DNA from: Sporolactobacillus shoreae
GTDB taxonomy: Bacteria; Bacillota; Bacilli; Bacillales; Sporolactobacillaceae
DNA length: 64,000 nt
Direction: 5' to 3'
NCBI RefSeq assembly: GCF_004684935.1
Contig: NZ_SRJD01000010.1
Location: forward strand, 31,322-95,321
The stretch's first letter is position 1; each line of letters opens with the position of its first letter. Position numbers and translations under genes: made by a program. The notes beneath the pieces are model-generated. The model saw only the letters and a program-made list of their open reading frames with translations. It was not told the DNA's origin and did no database searches. Shown piece by piece: positions 44,738 through 54,168 of this stretch.

Positions 44738-44822
44738 TGCTGAGTTCCGATAAAATGGTCTGAGTTCTGATATATTTTGCTGAGTTCCGATAAATCGGTT
44801 CGAGTTCCGATTTATTTTCTTG
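44738..44822 (+). repeat. Phased repeat array 5 (family B, TGAGTTCCGATAAA core)
   Basis: Units begin at 44741, 44761, 44781 and 44801 with an exact 20-bp period. Cores alternate between GAGTTCCGATAAA and GAGTTCTGATATA. The array lies between the terminators of convergent patA and hsp20. Confidence 0.9.
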
Positions 44823-44846
44823 TTCATCAGAAGGCGGCTGCCACAG

Positions 44847-44887
44847 TGAAAAAAAAGTAAAAAGATCGAGGTTCTCGATCTTTTTAC
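44847..44887 (-). terminator. Terminator of hsp20
   Basis: GTAAAAAGATCGAG (44857-44870) pairs with CTCGATCTTTTTAC (44874-44887) and overlaps the stop codon; the minus strand continues with eight T. Confidence 0.88.
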
Positions 44888-45348
44888 TCAATGCTCAGTG
44901 TGTTTCCGTTTTGCGGATATCTCGGACCGTGAATTTTAAGGACACCGTTCAGAAAAGCTGCATGAGTCTTGGAGCGGTCGATCGTATAAGGAAGCGCGAT
45001 GATTCGTTCGGCATGATCGAATTGCCGTTCATGAGAATAGGTACCTTTTTCTTTGTGCTCGGTTTCAATTTCCACATCATTTTCAACCGCGATCCGGACA
45101 CGGTCACCCAGCAGTTCGATGTGGATATTTTCACGCTTTGCGCCGGGAAGCTCGGCTTCAACAACCCACTCGTCCTTCGTCTCATAGAAACGGGTCCGGA
45201 ATCCTCCTGAAAACAATGAATGATTTTCAAAAAAGTCATCAATTGATTTCAGAATACCACGGAATGGATCCTGCTGAAAAAAAGAGTCGAGATCCTGCAT
45301 CGGATTGCGTCTGATCGGGCGCAGTTCACGGGGGTCCTGATCATCCAT
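44884..45348 (-). CDS. Hsp20/alpha-crystallin small heat shock protein
   Basis: 154-residue ATP-independent chaperone that holds unfolding proteins. The alpha-crystallin domain (about residues 50-150) shows EWVVEAELPGAKRENIHIELLGDRVRI and ends with the weakly conserved A-x-x-x-NGVLKIHGP motif. ATG 45348 follows AGGAGG; a longer frame to 45567 would run through the divergent promoter region. I saw no CIRCE element upstream. Confidence 0.88.
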   Translation of the reverse strand: MDDQDPRELRPIRRNPMQDLDSFFQQDPFRGILKSIDDFFENHSLFSGGFRTRFYETKDEWVVEAELPGAKRENIHIELLGDRVRIAVENDVEIETEHKEKGTYSHERQFDHAERIIALPYTIDRSKTHAAFLNGVLKIHGPRYPQNGNTLSIE

Positions 45349-45490
45349 AATGATTCCTCCTTTCCATTGCCAATCTACTTCAGCATATGAAAAAATATGC
45401 CGTTCGTTCGGGTGAATAACCGCCAATCTTCCGAATGACCCGGCACCCTGAAGGGCATAATGTGGAAAAATTGGGAGGAGGCTGCACACT

Positions 45491-46078
45491 TTGAAACAGT
45501 CGGAAAAACCTGTAGGCCGCGTCGCGCTGCTGATCATTGACATGATGAACCCGCTCAGCTTCGGCAAAGGACCGCTTTTATTAGAGGGGATGAAAAAAAT
45601 TGCCCAGCCTCTGGCCGAGTTACGCCTCAGGGTGAAAGAAGCCGGTCTTGCTGTTATTTATGTCAATGATAATGAAGGCCGGTGGCAGTCCGAGAAAGAG
45701 TACATCGTGCAGCGGGCACTTGACGGCCCGGCCGGAGGGATCATCCGGCCGATTTTGCCCGGAAACGGTGATTATTTTGTCATCAAGCCCAAGCACTCCG
45801 GCTTTTTTGCGACCCCGCTTCAGGCGCTGCTGACTGAGCTTGGCATCCGGACACTGATCCTTACCGGCGTGGCCGGCAATATCTGCGTCTTGTTCACTGC
45901 GAATGACGCCTACATGCGCGATTATAAACTGTTTGTTCCCGCGGATTGCTGCGCTTCGAACGTAAAAGAAGACAACGACTTCGCACTGCGGATGATGAAA
46001 AACGTATTGAAGGCGGATGTCAGGGAACAGGCGGCGATTGAATTTTTGCTGCCGGCTGATATTCGACAGACAAAATGA
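45491..46078 (+). CDS. Isochorismatase-family cysteine hydrolase
   Basis: 195-residue hydrolase of the nicotinamidase/isochorismatase fold with the triad Asp (LLIIDMMNP), Lys (FVIKPKHSGF) and Cys (VAGNICVLFTA). The cis-peptide motif before the Cys is normal. The substrate is not clear; family members act on nicotinamide, isochorismate or N-carbamoyl compounds. It starts with TTG after GGGAGGAGG and is divergent from hsp20. Confidence 0.85.
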   Translation: MKQSEKPVGRVALLIIDMMNPLSFGKGPLLLEGMKKIAQPLAELRLRVKEAGLAVIYVNDNEGRWQSEKEYIVQRALDGPAGGIIRPILPGNGDYFVIKPKHSGFFATPLQALLTELGIRTLILTGVAGNICVLFTANDAYMRDYKLFVPADCCASNVKEDNDFALRMMKNVLKADVREQAAIEFLLPADIRQTK

Positions 46079-46172
46079 GATTTCTCCGACTTTACACTGC
46101 CTCTATTCGGAAAAAAGTAATGTGTTAGAATAAAACTAGCACTCTCGCAATCGGGTAAAGGTGGTTCGGATC

Positions 46173-47960
46173 ATGCAGGATGAGGCACTTAAAGTGCTGA
46201 AGCAATATTTTGGTTATGACGGTTTTCGGAAGGGGCAGGACGAAATTATTTCGAATCTGCTGGCGGGTCGAGATACGGTCGGAATTATGCCGACGGGCGG
46301 AGGCAAGTCTATCTGCTATCAGATCCCGGCTCTGCTTCTCCCTGGGACGACACTCGTAATTTCCCCGCTGATTTCGCTGATGAAAGATCAGGTCGACGCG
46401 CTGGCGGATGTCGGCATCGCGGCCACGTTTATTAATAGTTCGCTTTCGTTCAATGAGGGGAGGAACCGGCTCGCCGCCGCGGCCTCCGGAAAATACAAAC
46501 TGGTTTACATCGCGCCGGAACGCTTGGAGCTGCCTGATTTTCTGCAGGCGCTGCAGCGGATGGACGTTTCTTTGGTCGCTGTGGACGAGGCGCACTGTAT
46601 CTCCCAGTGGGGGCACGATTTCCGCCCGAGCTACCGAAAAATAGAAGCAATGCTGGCGCATTTTCCTAAAAGGCCGGTGGTTGCCGCACTGACCGCGACG
46701 GCAACCCCGCGGGTCACGGCCGATATCTGCCGCCTGCTGCAGATTCCGCAGAATCAGGTCATTGCCACAGGCTTCGCGCGCGACAATCTCTTTTTTCAGG
46801 TCATCCGCGGGCAGAATCCGGATGCCTTTCTAACCGATTATCTGAGAAAAAACCGGGATCAGCCCGGAATCATTTATGCCGCGACGCGCAAAGATGTGGA
46901 CCGGCTCTGCAGCCAACTGGCCAAAGCCGGATTTTCCGCGGGAAAGTACCACGCCGGTCTTTCGGAAAAAGAGCGGGTGGACAACCAGGAACGTTTTATA
47001 TATGATGATGTGTCAGTTCTGGTCGCAACGAACGCGTTCGGCATGGGCATTAACAAATCCAATGTACGGTTTGTAATTCACTACAGCCTGCCTCGCAATA
47101 TTGAGGCGTATTATCAGGAGGCAGGTCGTGCCGGACGTGACGGTGAAAAAAGCGACTGCATCCTGCTTTTTTCGCCACAAGATATCCGACTTCAGAAATT
47201 TTTCATCGACCAGTCCGACATGGATGAGGCACTGAAAAAAGAAGAGTATCACAAGCTGGATCAGATGATCGGCTATTGCCACACCGAATCCTGTCTTCAG
47301 GGCTACATTCTCCGCTATTTCGGAGAAGAGGATCCGGAACCGTGCCATCACTGCGGTAATTGTCTGGACACGCGTGAAAAGTCTGACGTCACCGTCGCGG
47401 CCCAAAAAGTGTTGTCATGCGTCAAAAGAATGCGTGAACGATATGGAAAATTAATGGTGGCTAAGGTACTTGCCGGGGCATCCGACCAAAAGATCCTTAG
47501 TTTCAGACTCGACCGATTGCCGACTTACGGCCTCATGAAGGATCAGACCCAGAAACAGATCGCCGATTTCATCGATTTTCTGACCGGAGAGCAGTACCTG
47601 GAGTTGCGTGGTGGGGCTTATCCTACATTGGCTCTTGCGACACGCGCTGTTGCTGTGCTGAAAGGTGAAGAGCGGGTATTTAAAAAAGGTGCCGTGCACG
47701 CGGTGCAACTCGAGGTTCACAGCGAACTGTTCGAGCGGCTGAAACAAGTGCGCAAGGAACTGGCCCAGAAAGAATACGTCCCGCCGTATATCATCTTCTC
47801 CGATCAGTCGCTCCGTGAGATGAGCGCCAGGTTGCCTTCGACCGATCGTGATTTTCTGATGATCAAGGGCGTCGGCCAGCAGAAACTGGAAAAGTACGGT
47901 CTCGCTTTTATGGAGGCCATTGCCGCTTATGAGGCTGCGGCCACGTCCGAGGAAGGCTGA
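46173..47960 (+). CDS. recQ: ATP-dependent DNA helicase RecQ
   Basis: 595-residue 3'-5' helicase for recombination and replication repair. Motif 0 (GYDGFRKGQDEII), Walker A (MPTGGGKS), DEAH box (VDEAHCISQWGHDFRP), and motif VI (YYQEAGRAGRDG) are present. They are followed by the zinc site (CHHCGNC), winged helix and a C-terminal HRDC domain (about 515-590). ATG 46173 is eight bases after AAAGGTGG. Confidence 0.95.
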   Translation: MQDEALKVLKQYFGYDGFRKGQDEIISNLLAGRDTVGIMPTGGGKSICYQIPALLLPGTTLVISPLISLMKDQVDALADVGIAATFINSSLSFNEGRNRLAAAASGKYKLVYIAPERLELPDFLQALQRMDVSLVAVDEAHCISQWGHDFRPSYRKIEAMLAHFPKRPVVAALTATATPRVTADICRLLQIPQNQVIATGFARDNLFFQVIRGQNPDAFLTDYLRKNRDQPGIIYAATRKDVDRLCSQLAKAGFSAGKYHAGLSEKERVDNQERFIYDDVSVLVATNAFGMGINKSNVRFVIHYSLPRNIEAYYQEAGRAGRDGEKSDCILLFSPQDIRLQKFFIDQSDMDEALKKEEYHKLDQMIGYCHTESCLQGYILRYFGEEDPEPCHHCGNCLDTREKSDVTVAAQKVLSCVKRMRERYGKLMVAKVLAGASDQKILSFRLDRLPTYGLMKDQTQKQIADFIDFLTGEQYLELRGGAYPTLALATRAVAVLKGEERVFKKGAVHAVQLEVHSELFERLKQVRKELAQKEYVPPYIIFSDQSLREMSARLPSTDRDFLMIKGVGQQKLEKYGLAFMEAIAAYEAAATSEEG

Positions 47961-47973
47961 TTTCGGCTATTTG

Positions 47974-48002
47974 TTGAAAAACTTTTCAGTAGCAAGTAAA
48001 AT
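47974..48002 (+). promoter_or_regulatory. Promoter of the lysP riboswitch transcript
   Basis: TTGAAA and TAAAAT are 17 bp apart, about 45 bp before the riboswitch aptamer and just after recQ. Confidence 0.55.
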
Positions 48003-48044
48003 GGAGCCTGTTGGTATTTTAATCTGGATCTCCTCACATGACAG

Positions 48045-48200
48045 AGGGGGTAGAGGTTGCGGCATTTATGACGAGCGCGCCCGAGGCTTGGGGAAGCCTG
48101 TGACTGTGCGCAAAAGGAAATGCCGCCGAAGTTTGTCCGGCTCTCTGGCCGGGCGGGCTGGGACCGTCGCCGAACAGGGGCGGGACTGTCACATGTGAAA
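48045..48200 (+). promoter_or_regulatory. Lysine riboswitch (L box)
   Basis: The conserved L-box elements occur in order: GGTAGAGGTTGCG, TTATGACGAG, AAGGAAATGCCGCCGAAG, GGCTGGGACCGTC and GGGACTGTCAC. It senses free lysine. It sits in the leader of a lysine permease gene and is followed by a terminator at 48293-48331, so high lysine should stop transcription before lysP. Confidence 0.93.
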
Positions 48201-48292
48201 GCATGTGATGTGCTATCGGTGGATGACATGGGTGGAGAACGGTAGGCTTAGTGATTCAGTTGATTCTGATGACTGTCTGATAAAAAATTTCT

Positions 48293-48332
48293 GTCCGCCG
48301 GATGGCTCAATAGAGCGTTCGGCGGACTTTTC
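48293..48332 (+). terminator. Riboswitch-controlled terminator before lysP
   Basis: GTCCGCCGGA pairs with TTCGGCGGAC (with a G-T pair), followed by four T. This is the expression platform of the lysine riboswitch, 56 bp before the lysP start. Confidence 0.83.
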
Positions 48333-48387
48333 ATTTGGGTCTGTCTTCACCTCGCATGTCTCCCGAAAAAAAGAGAGGGAGAGAAAA

Positions 48388-49851
48388 ATGCAACAAAAAG
48401 CAACAGAAAGGTCGCACAAATTAAAAAGGGGTCTGAAATCCCGTCACCTGACGATGATCGCTCTTGGCGGGGCGATCGGAACAGGTTTGTTTCTGGCCAG
48501 CGGCAACGCGATTTATTCGGCTGGACCGGGCGGTGCTCTCCTTGCCTATGGCCTCACAGGAGTGATGGTTTTCTTCCTGATGACAAGCCTTGGGGAACTG
48601 GCGGCCTATATGCCGACAAGCGGTTCGTTCAGCACCTACGCGACGCGTTTTGTCGATCCGTCTTTTGGCTTCGCACTTGGCTGGAATTACTGGTACAACT
48701 GGGCGGTCACGATCGCCAGCGAACTGTCGGCCGCCACACTGATCATGAAGTTCTGGTTTCCGAGCACGCCATCGTTTCTGTGGAGCGGCCTGTTTCTGAT
48801 TATTATTTTTCTGCTGAACGCACTGACCGTCAAAGGCTATGGTGAGTCGGAATACTGGTTTGCCTTTATCAAAGTGGCGACGGTGATTATTTTTATTATC
48901 GTCGGACTGCTGATGATTTTCCGGATCATGGGCGGAGGCGTGCCCGGTTTGGCCAATTTTACTTTGGGTGATGCGCCGTTCCACGGCGGTTTTCTTGCCG
49001 CATTCGGCGTATTCCTTGCCGCGGGTTATTCATTCCAGGGAACGGAACTTCTCGGTGTCAGCGCCGGTGAAAGTGAAAATCCGGAGAAAAATGTGCCGAA
49101 AGCGATGCACACAATTTTCTGGCGAATCCTGTTGTTCTACATTCTTGCAATATTCATCATTGCGATGATCATTCCTTATACGAACCACAATTTATCAGTG
49201 ACGGATACCATTATGGTTAGCCCGTTCACGCTTGTTTTTCAGAAAGCGGGGCTTGCGGTCGCGGCGTCGGTGATGAACGCGGTGATTCTGACGGCCGTTC
49301 TGTCAGCGGGAAATTCGGGGCTCTACGCGTCAACCCGAATTCTGTACGCCTTGGCGAAGAAGGGGAAAGCGCCGAAATTCCTTGGCTATGTGACCGGACA
49401 TGGGATTCCGATCTGGTCATTGATCGTAACGGCGGCGTTCGGCCTGCTCGCCTTTCTGGCATCGGGTTTTGGCGACGGTCTGGTCTATAACTGGCTGCTG
49501 AGTGCGTCAGGCATGTGCGGATTTATCGCTTGGCTGGGTATTGCGGTCAGCCACTGGCGTTTCCGTCGCGCTTATGTCGCCCAGGGAGGACGTTTGGAAG
49601 ACCTGCCGTACCGGGCGAAGTGGTTTCCGTTCGGCCCGCTTTTCGCTTTTGCCGTCTGCATGATCGTGGTCATTGGACAGAGCTTTGGCGCCTTTTCAGG
49701 CGGACAAATCGACTGGGGAGGGATCATTGCTGCTTATATCGGCATTCCGATTTTCCTCGCCATCTGGCTGATCGCCAAGTGGAAGATGAAAGCGAAGCTG
49801 ATCCCGCTTGAGAAGTGTGATATTTCTCGGTACCAAGATCCGACAAAATAA
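48388..49851 (+). CDS. lysP: Lysine-specific permease
   Basis: 487-residue APC-superfamily transporter with 12 membrane segments that imports lysine. LKSRHLTMIALGGAIGTGLF at the N-terminus, SLGELAAYMPTSGSF, FALGWNYWYNWAVTIA and SAGNSGLYASTR closely match E. coli LysP. ATG 48388 follows GAGAGGGAGAG. Control by the lysine riboswitch in its leader independently supports the substrate. Confidence 0.95.
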   Translation: MQQKATERSHKLKRGLKSRHLTMIALGGAIGTGLFLASGNAIYSAGPGGALLAYGLTGVMVFFLMTSLGELAAYMPTSGSFSTYATRFVDPSFGFALGWNYWYNWAVTIASELSAATLIMKFWFPSTPSFLWSGLFLIIIFLLNALTVKGYGESEYWFAFIKVATVIIFIIVGLLMIFRIMGGGVPGLANFTLGDAPFHGGFLAAFGVFLAAGYSFQGTELLGVSAGESENPEKNVPKAMHTIFWRILLFYILAIFIIAMIIPYTNHNLSVTDTIMVSPFTLVFQKAGLAVAASVMNAVILTAVLSAGNSGLYASTRILYALAKKGKAPKFLGYVTGHGIPIWSLIVTAAFGLLAFLASGFGDGLVYNWLLSASGMCGFIAWLGIAVSHWRFRRAYVAQGGRLEDLPYRAKWFPFGPLFAFAVCMIVVIGQSFGAFSGGQIDWGGIIAAYIGIPIFLAIWLIAKWKMKAKLIPLEKCDISRYQDPTK

Positions 49852-49863
49852 ACTTAGACCAAA

Positions 49864-49893
49864 AAATCGAGGCTGAATGCCTCGATTTTTTTC
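49864..49893 (+). terminator. Terminator of lysP
   Basis: ATCGAGGC (49866-49873) pairs with GCCTCGAT (49879-49886) and a run of seven T follows. Confidence 0.88.
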
Positions 49894-50027
49894 GCACTTT
49901 ACTTTTAAAAGATCCGCTAGTTCCGTCTGGGCTGCTTTTGGATGTTTTTTTAGTGCCTGACCGTGACAGAACTCTTAGTATTAGAACATTTTTAGAGCAT
50001 AATAGAATAAAAGAGGGAAGCAAAATC

Positions 50028-50297
50028 GTGGACAAATGGGCAGATTACTTAATTAGAGAAGTACATTATGCCAAGGATCCAAATCCATCACATAGAGGAG
50101 GTACGAGCATCAAAGGATGAAGGAAACAAAGTAAGTATAGAGAAAATACTCTTTTCAAAAGACGAAATTGTCCAAGATATTAACTCAAATTCGATGAGCC
50201 TTGTGACCATATTTCTAAAAAACGATAAATGGCAACAAGGGAGAAAAGTAATTGTTGAACGAATAAATAATGAGTATTATATAAAAACAGAAGCAAT
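50028..50297 (+). pseudogene. Frameshifted DUF3892-like gene
   Basis: A GTG at 50028 (GAGGGAAG upstream) opens with VDKWADYLIREVHYAKDPNP. The continuation HHIEEVRASKDEGNKVSIEK to WQQGRKVIVERINNEYYIKT lies in another frame from about 50088. Read together they resemble a small DUF3892-type protein (by memory). The break near 50080-50095 is a frameshift or sequence error. The sequence then runs into the LysM gene in a third frame. Confidence 0.5.
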
Positions 50298-51209
50298 CCC
50301 GATCAGCCCCAGCGAGGAGATCAGGCACAGTATTGGTATGATCAACTGGCTGAAGGCGGAAAGCCTTCAGCGCCAACAGACCCCACGCCAAGCCAGCCTA
50401 CGGATACTAACACTTATACTGTTAAATCTGGGGATACGCTGAGTGGTATTGCACTAAAGTTTGGCGTCACAGTTTCACAGTTGCAGTCATGGAATAGTAT
50501 TTCTGATCCAAATAAAATCTATGTTGGACAAGTATTAAAGCTTAAACCAGGCGAAAGTGATAATTCGGAGACATCAAATATTTATGTTATTAAATCCGGG
50601 GATACGTTGAGTGGCATTGCACAAGAATTTAATGTCACGGTTTTACAATTACAATCATGGAACAACATTTCTGATCCAAACAAAATATACGCGGGTCAAC
50701 AAATTATTGTGTACAAAAACGGTGGGGGAACGGGCACAATGGTATACACTGTAAAATCAGGAGATACCTTAAGTGCCATTGCAGTGCGGTTTGGGGTAAG
50801 TGTGAGCAACATACAACAATGGAATAACATTTCTGACCCCAATAAAATTTATGCTGGGGAAACTTTAAAGATGTATAGTTCTGGCGGCGGTGGCGGCGGT
50901 AGTAAAGTTTCTTATACTATCCGATCTGGCGACACGCTTAGCGGGATTGCTGTAAAGTTTGGCGTATCTGTCTCACAGCTTCAGTCATGGAACGGAATCA
51001 CCGATGCCAACAAGATCTATGCTGGGGAGGTCCTTTCCATTTATACTTCAGGATCCGGTGGTGGAGGTTCGCAGACCTACACAGTTAAATCGGGAGATAC
51101 ACTGAGCGGCATTGCAGAAAAATTTGGTGTCACTGTTTCCAAACTCCAATCATGGAATAATGTTGCTAACCCTGATAAAATATATGCTGGTCAGGTATTG
51201 GTTGTCTGA
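50274..51209 (+). pseudogene. Five-LysM cell wall protein lacking its N-terminal part
   Basis: The open frame from 50274 encodes a linker (GDQAQYWYDQLAEGGKPSAP and a Thr/Pro stretch) and then five LysM modules (each like YTVKSGDTLSGIA...W..ISDPNKIYAGQ) joined by Gly/Ser linkers. The linker looks like the stretch after the catalytic domain of a phage-type lysozyme. No catalytic domain or ATG/GTG/TTG exists before the first LysM; the first possible start (TTG 50481) is inside it. A fusion of gene remnants with the DUF3892-like piece is likely. A truncated four-LysM product is possible. Confidence 0.7.
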
Positions 51210-51356
51210 CACCAAAAAAATCAAAGCATTAAACAGTAGTCCAAAGATAAAAAAAGATCAAAATAGCTTTCAGACTAATCTAAAGCTTTCACCCAAGGGG
51301 TGAAAGCTTTAAGTATGGTAATCATTAATTTTTTAAAACGTTTATGTAGCAAGCCA

Positions 51357-51896
51357 TTATCCGTGAAAATTACCGGTATATTGATTAACAGTTACGTAAG
51401 GATTTTGACCCGTATCGTATTCTTTTACCCAGACTTCCCAAAGACCATTACCGATATATTTATAACGACTGGGTGTTGCGTGATAACCTTTGTATAAGTT
51501 TTCTTCAAATTTCGTAACCCAGGCCCCTGTTGGTTTATTGGCAGCTTGACTCGCACTTGTTTTTTGACTTGTCGCATTCGAACTTTCGGACGCCGCTGAA
51601 TGACTTATCGATGACTCACCTGACTGAGTCATAATCGGACTCGACGATGCAGTGGCGGAATTTGCTGATTCCGATGCGCTGCTTGTTGTGCTGTTCGTTA
51701 CTGATTGGTTCGAATCCTCCGTTGCTGTACTACTACTACTTGACGAAGATGCTACATGAGATGTTTTTGTAGAGGAATGGGTCTCCGTTTGTCTGCTGCT
51801 AGATCCTTCACTTGGATTATCATTATGATCAAGGAAAATAAACAATCCTCCAACCACAATCAAGATCCCTATCGTTATCACCAGAATTTTTTTCAT
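51357..51896 (-). CDS. Secreted or membrane-anchored Ser/Thr-rich protein
   Basis: 179 residues: an N-terminal membrane anchor or signal (about 2-24), then about 90 residues made almost entirely of Ser, Thr, Ala, Asn and Glu, and a C-terminal domain of 50 residues (GAWVTKFEENLYKG, GNGLWEVWVKEYDTG) that recalls small PepSY- or cystatin-like folds. ATG 51896 follows GGAGGTGAG. The composition and the surrounding remnants suggest recently acquired DNA. Function unknown. Confidence 0.7.
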   Translation of the reverse strand: MKKILVITIGILIVVGGLFIFLDHNDNPSEGSSSRQTETHSSTKTSHVASSSSSSSTATEDSNQSVTNSTTSSASESANSATASSSPIMTQSGESSISHSAASESSNATSQKTSASQAANKPTGAWVTKFEENLYKGYHATPSRYKYIGNGLWEVWVKEYDTGQNPYVTVNQYTGNFHG

Positions 51897-51914
51897 TTTT
51901 TGACTCACCTCCAA

Positions 51915-52335
51915 AAAGAGTTATTCCAATTGGTCATGTTCGGCTTGCAAAAGAATTTAAAAAAATTCTGTAAATGTATGAGGAGTTTTCAAAGAGATAG
52001 TTTTTTTCAATGATGCATGGTCGTAAACCACGCAATATATTGTCAAATCTAGCTTCAAAGCACTTATAAATTTATCATTTTCTGAACAGCAATGCAAAAG
52101 ATACAAGGATAATGAATGTGTCAAGCATTTATTTTGATTCTGAATGATGTGTTTGTTCGTTAATATCGATTTGCATCAATGGATTTGTTTAATTTTCGGA
52201 TCATTGGTTTTTATATGATCGATGAGATCGTCTATAAGATTTTTTATCAGCCGTTGAGGGCCCATTTTTGTGTGCGCAAATTTAGATCGAATAATTTTGC
52301 TGACAGTTATGTGCTTAGAATAATTGTTAAGCAGT
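51915..52335. other. AT-rich region without genes
   Basis: About 420 bp in which I see no supported gene, terminator or repeat. It lies between the Ser-rich protein gene and IS110 debris and probably consists of decayed mobile DNA. Confidence 0.4.
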
Positions 52336-52339
52336 TATG

Positions 52340-52800
52340 GATCACTCAACGAATGACAATTAATGATATCAAACTGAGTAAGTATCTTGCTTCCTGGGGT
52401 GGACTCAGCCCTGGAAACAATGAAAGTGTAGGTAAAAAAATCGGCCCGATCAATACGAGGCAATAAGTCATTGAAATCCACCCTTTGCCAAGTAAGTTGG
52501 GCGGCCTCTTGAAGCAAAAAAACGCGGCGATCTGCATATTATTATCGACTGGTTAAGCGACGAAGAACGAGAAAAGCCATCATGGCACTCGTTCACCTTA
52601 TTTTAAGGATTATCTTTCGATGTTTAAAGTAAAGGAAGAACACAGAAAACTGGGCCCAGACTACCTGCCAAAGAAGAAGAGCAGCGCCGAGACTCCTACA
52701 GGATCGGCACGCGGATCTTCCGCAGAAAGCGGGCGCCCGAAGAGTCGCCGGAAGAATGTAAAAATGCACTGAAATCCTGTCTGAAGTTCTTGAAAAGAAA
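52340..52800 (+). pseudogene. Remnant of an IS110-family transposase
   Basis: Only the C-terminal third remains, spread over several frames. LSKYLASWGGLSPGNNESVGKK (52370-52436) is the conserved IS110 motif. After a frame change CQVSWAAS-stop-SKKTRRSAYYYRLVKRR and KAIMALVHLILRI follow, then HRKLGPDYLPKK in another frame. At least two frameshifts and one stop are present, so it is inactive. Confidence 0.82.
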
Positions 52801-52834
52801 CTGAATCTTTAGAATGCACCTCTTTTGAGCCTTA

Positions 52835-52843
52835 TGCTATAAT
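52835..52843 (+). promoter_or_regulatory. Extended -10 promoter of the PfpI-like gene
   Basis: TGCTATAAT, the same nonamer as in the qox leader, lies about 85 bp before the start codon at 52928; no clear -35. Confidence 0.45.
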
Positions 52844-52927
52844 TTTAGCTTACAAGGGTAATGGCCGAATGTGATCGACTATCAGATTTTCGCAATCTCA
52901 CTCTGACTCTTAAGAGGCGAACATTCA

Positions 52928-53671
52928 ATGGGAAAAAAGGTACTCATTCCGATTCCTTCACGTGACTTCGATCCGACTGAAGTGGTGACACCATGGCTCC
53001 GCCTGCGTGCGGCGGGATATCAACCGATTTTTGCCACGCCAGACGGGAAACGCGGCTATACGGATCCGCTCCTGCTCAAGGGTGTCCTGTTTGGCCGGTT
53101 GGGCGCGAAGAAAGAGATTGTGGAAAGCTATCATTCGCAGCTGGGGAAAGATTCCTCTTTTCTGAATCCAATCGTTTATGAGACCGTTTCTGCTGCTGAC
53201 TACGATGGCCTGCTGCTTCCGGGCGGCCACGCCCCGGGAATGAAAACCTATTTGGAGAGCACGGCGCTTCAGAAAACGGTACTTGAATTCTGGAATTCCA
53301 AAAAACCGATTGCGGCAATCTGCCACGGCACGATTGTTCTGGCCCGCACGATTGATCCGGAAACCGGGCGCTCGATTATCTACAATAAGACGATGACCAG
53401 CCTGACGAAGTTGCTGGAGCGCACCGCTTATTACCTCACCGCATGGGCGCGCGGCAGTTATTATCGCACCTATCCTGAATACGTTCAGGACGAAGTGTCA
53501 GGCACTATGCGAGACAGAGCCAATTACCAGACCGGGCCGCTTCCGACGAAACCTTTTTTTGTGCGAGACGGTAAACTGCTGACGGCGCGCTGGCCGGGCG
53601 ATGCTGACCTTTTCGCCGATGAATTTGTAAAAATGCTTGATGAGGCTCGGCTTTTCAGAGTAAAAAGCTGA
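52928..53671 (+). CDS. DJ-1/PfpI family protein
   Basis: 247-residue class I glutamine amidotransferase-like protein. LLLPGGHAPGMK and the nucleophile elbow AAICHGTIVLA (Cys near residue 136) are typical of DJ-1/PfpI hydrolases and glyoxalase III-like enzymes. The C-terminal 100 residues, with KPFFVRDGKLLTARWPGDADLFA, fit the longer YdeA/Hsp31-like group. The activity cannot be told from sequence. It starts at an ATG with GAGGCGAAC upstream. Confidence 0.83.
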   Translation: MGKKVLIPIPSRDFDPTEVVTPWLRLRAAGYQPIFATPDGKRGYTDPLLLKGVLFGRLGAKKEIVESYHSQLGKDSSFLNPIVYETVSAADYDGLLLPGGHAPGMKTYLESTALQKTVLEFWNSKKPIAAICHGTIVLARTIDPETGRSIIYNKTMTSLTKLLERTAYYLTAWARGSYYRTYPEYVQDEVSGTMRDRANYQTGPLPTKPFFVRDGKLLTARWPGDADLFADEFVKMLDEARLFRVKS

Positions 53672-53775
53672 GCCCGTTTGACTCGGATAAATAGGGTTTC
53701 ATGGTACAATGAAAGGACGGAGCCTGGACATGAAGGAATGCCCGGCACTTTGGAGCAGAGACAGGAGGAACCTGT

Positions 53776-54105
53776 ATGGGACACATACTTTTTCAAATTC
53801 ACAGCAGCGTCTGGGGAATCATGATTTTGCTGTTTATCATCAGTCTGATCTTTTACCGGCAAAAAATCTGGAGCATGATCCTGCGGCTTGCCTATCTGGT
53901 GATGATCGTCACCGGAGTCTGGATGCTGACTTTGCATCATTTTCCAGCACTTTATGATATCAAGGGCGTGCTCGCCATCCTACTGATCGGCCTGATGGAA
54001 ATGGCGCTCGGCAGGCGGCAGAAACAAAAATCAGTGTCGCTGATCCTTGTTTTCGCGGCGATTGACTTGATTCTGATTTTGCTGATCGGTTATAAAATTC
54101 TGTAA
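53776..54105 (+). CDS. yisL: YisL-like membrane protein (DUF1516)
   Basis: 109 residues with four membrane segments, preceded by GGAGG. The pattern (ILLFIISLIFYRQK, ILRLAYLVMIVTGVW, IGLMEMALGRR) matches YisL of B. subtilis. Function unknown. It stands alone between the PfpI-like gene and a strong terminator. Confidence 0.78.
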   Translation: MGHILFQIHSSVWGIMILLFIISLIFYRQKIWSMILRLAYLVMIVTGVWMLTLHHFPALYDIKGVLAILLIGLMEMALGRRQKQKSVSLILVFAAIDLILILLIGYKIL

Positions 54106-54107
54106 CG

Positions 54108-54146
54108 AAAAGGTCCCTCTCATATGCACATGAGAGGGACCTTTTT
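54108..54146. terminator. Strong bidirectional terminator
   Basis: AAAAGGTCCCTCTCAT (54108-54123) pairs with ATGAGAGGGACCTTTT (54130-54145) between convergent yisL and the DUF805 gene. Confidence 0.92.
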
Positions 54147-54168
54147 GCTCGATTAAATTAAAAGTGTT

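Noticed and set aside
52179-52339. Coding start of a 95-residue protein upstream of the IS110 motif
   Set aside because: Only the last part matches a transposase; the first 55 residues look like translated AT-rich non-coding DNA.
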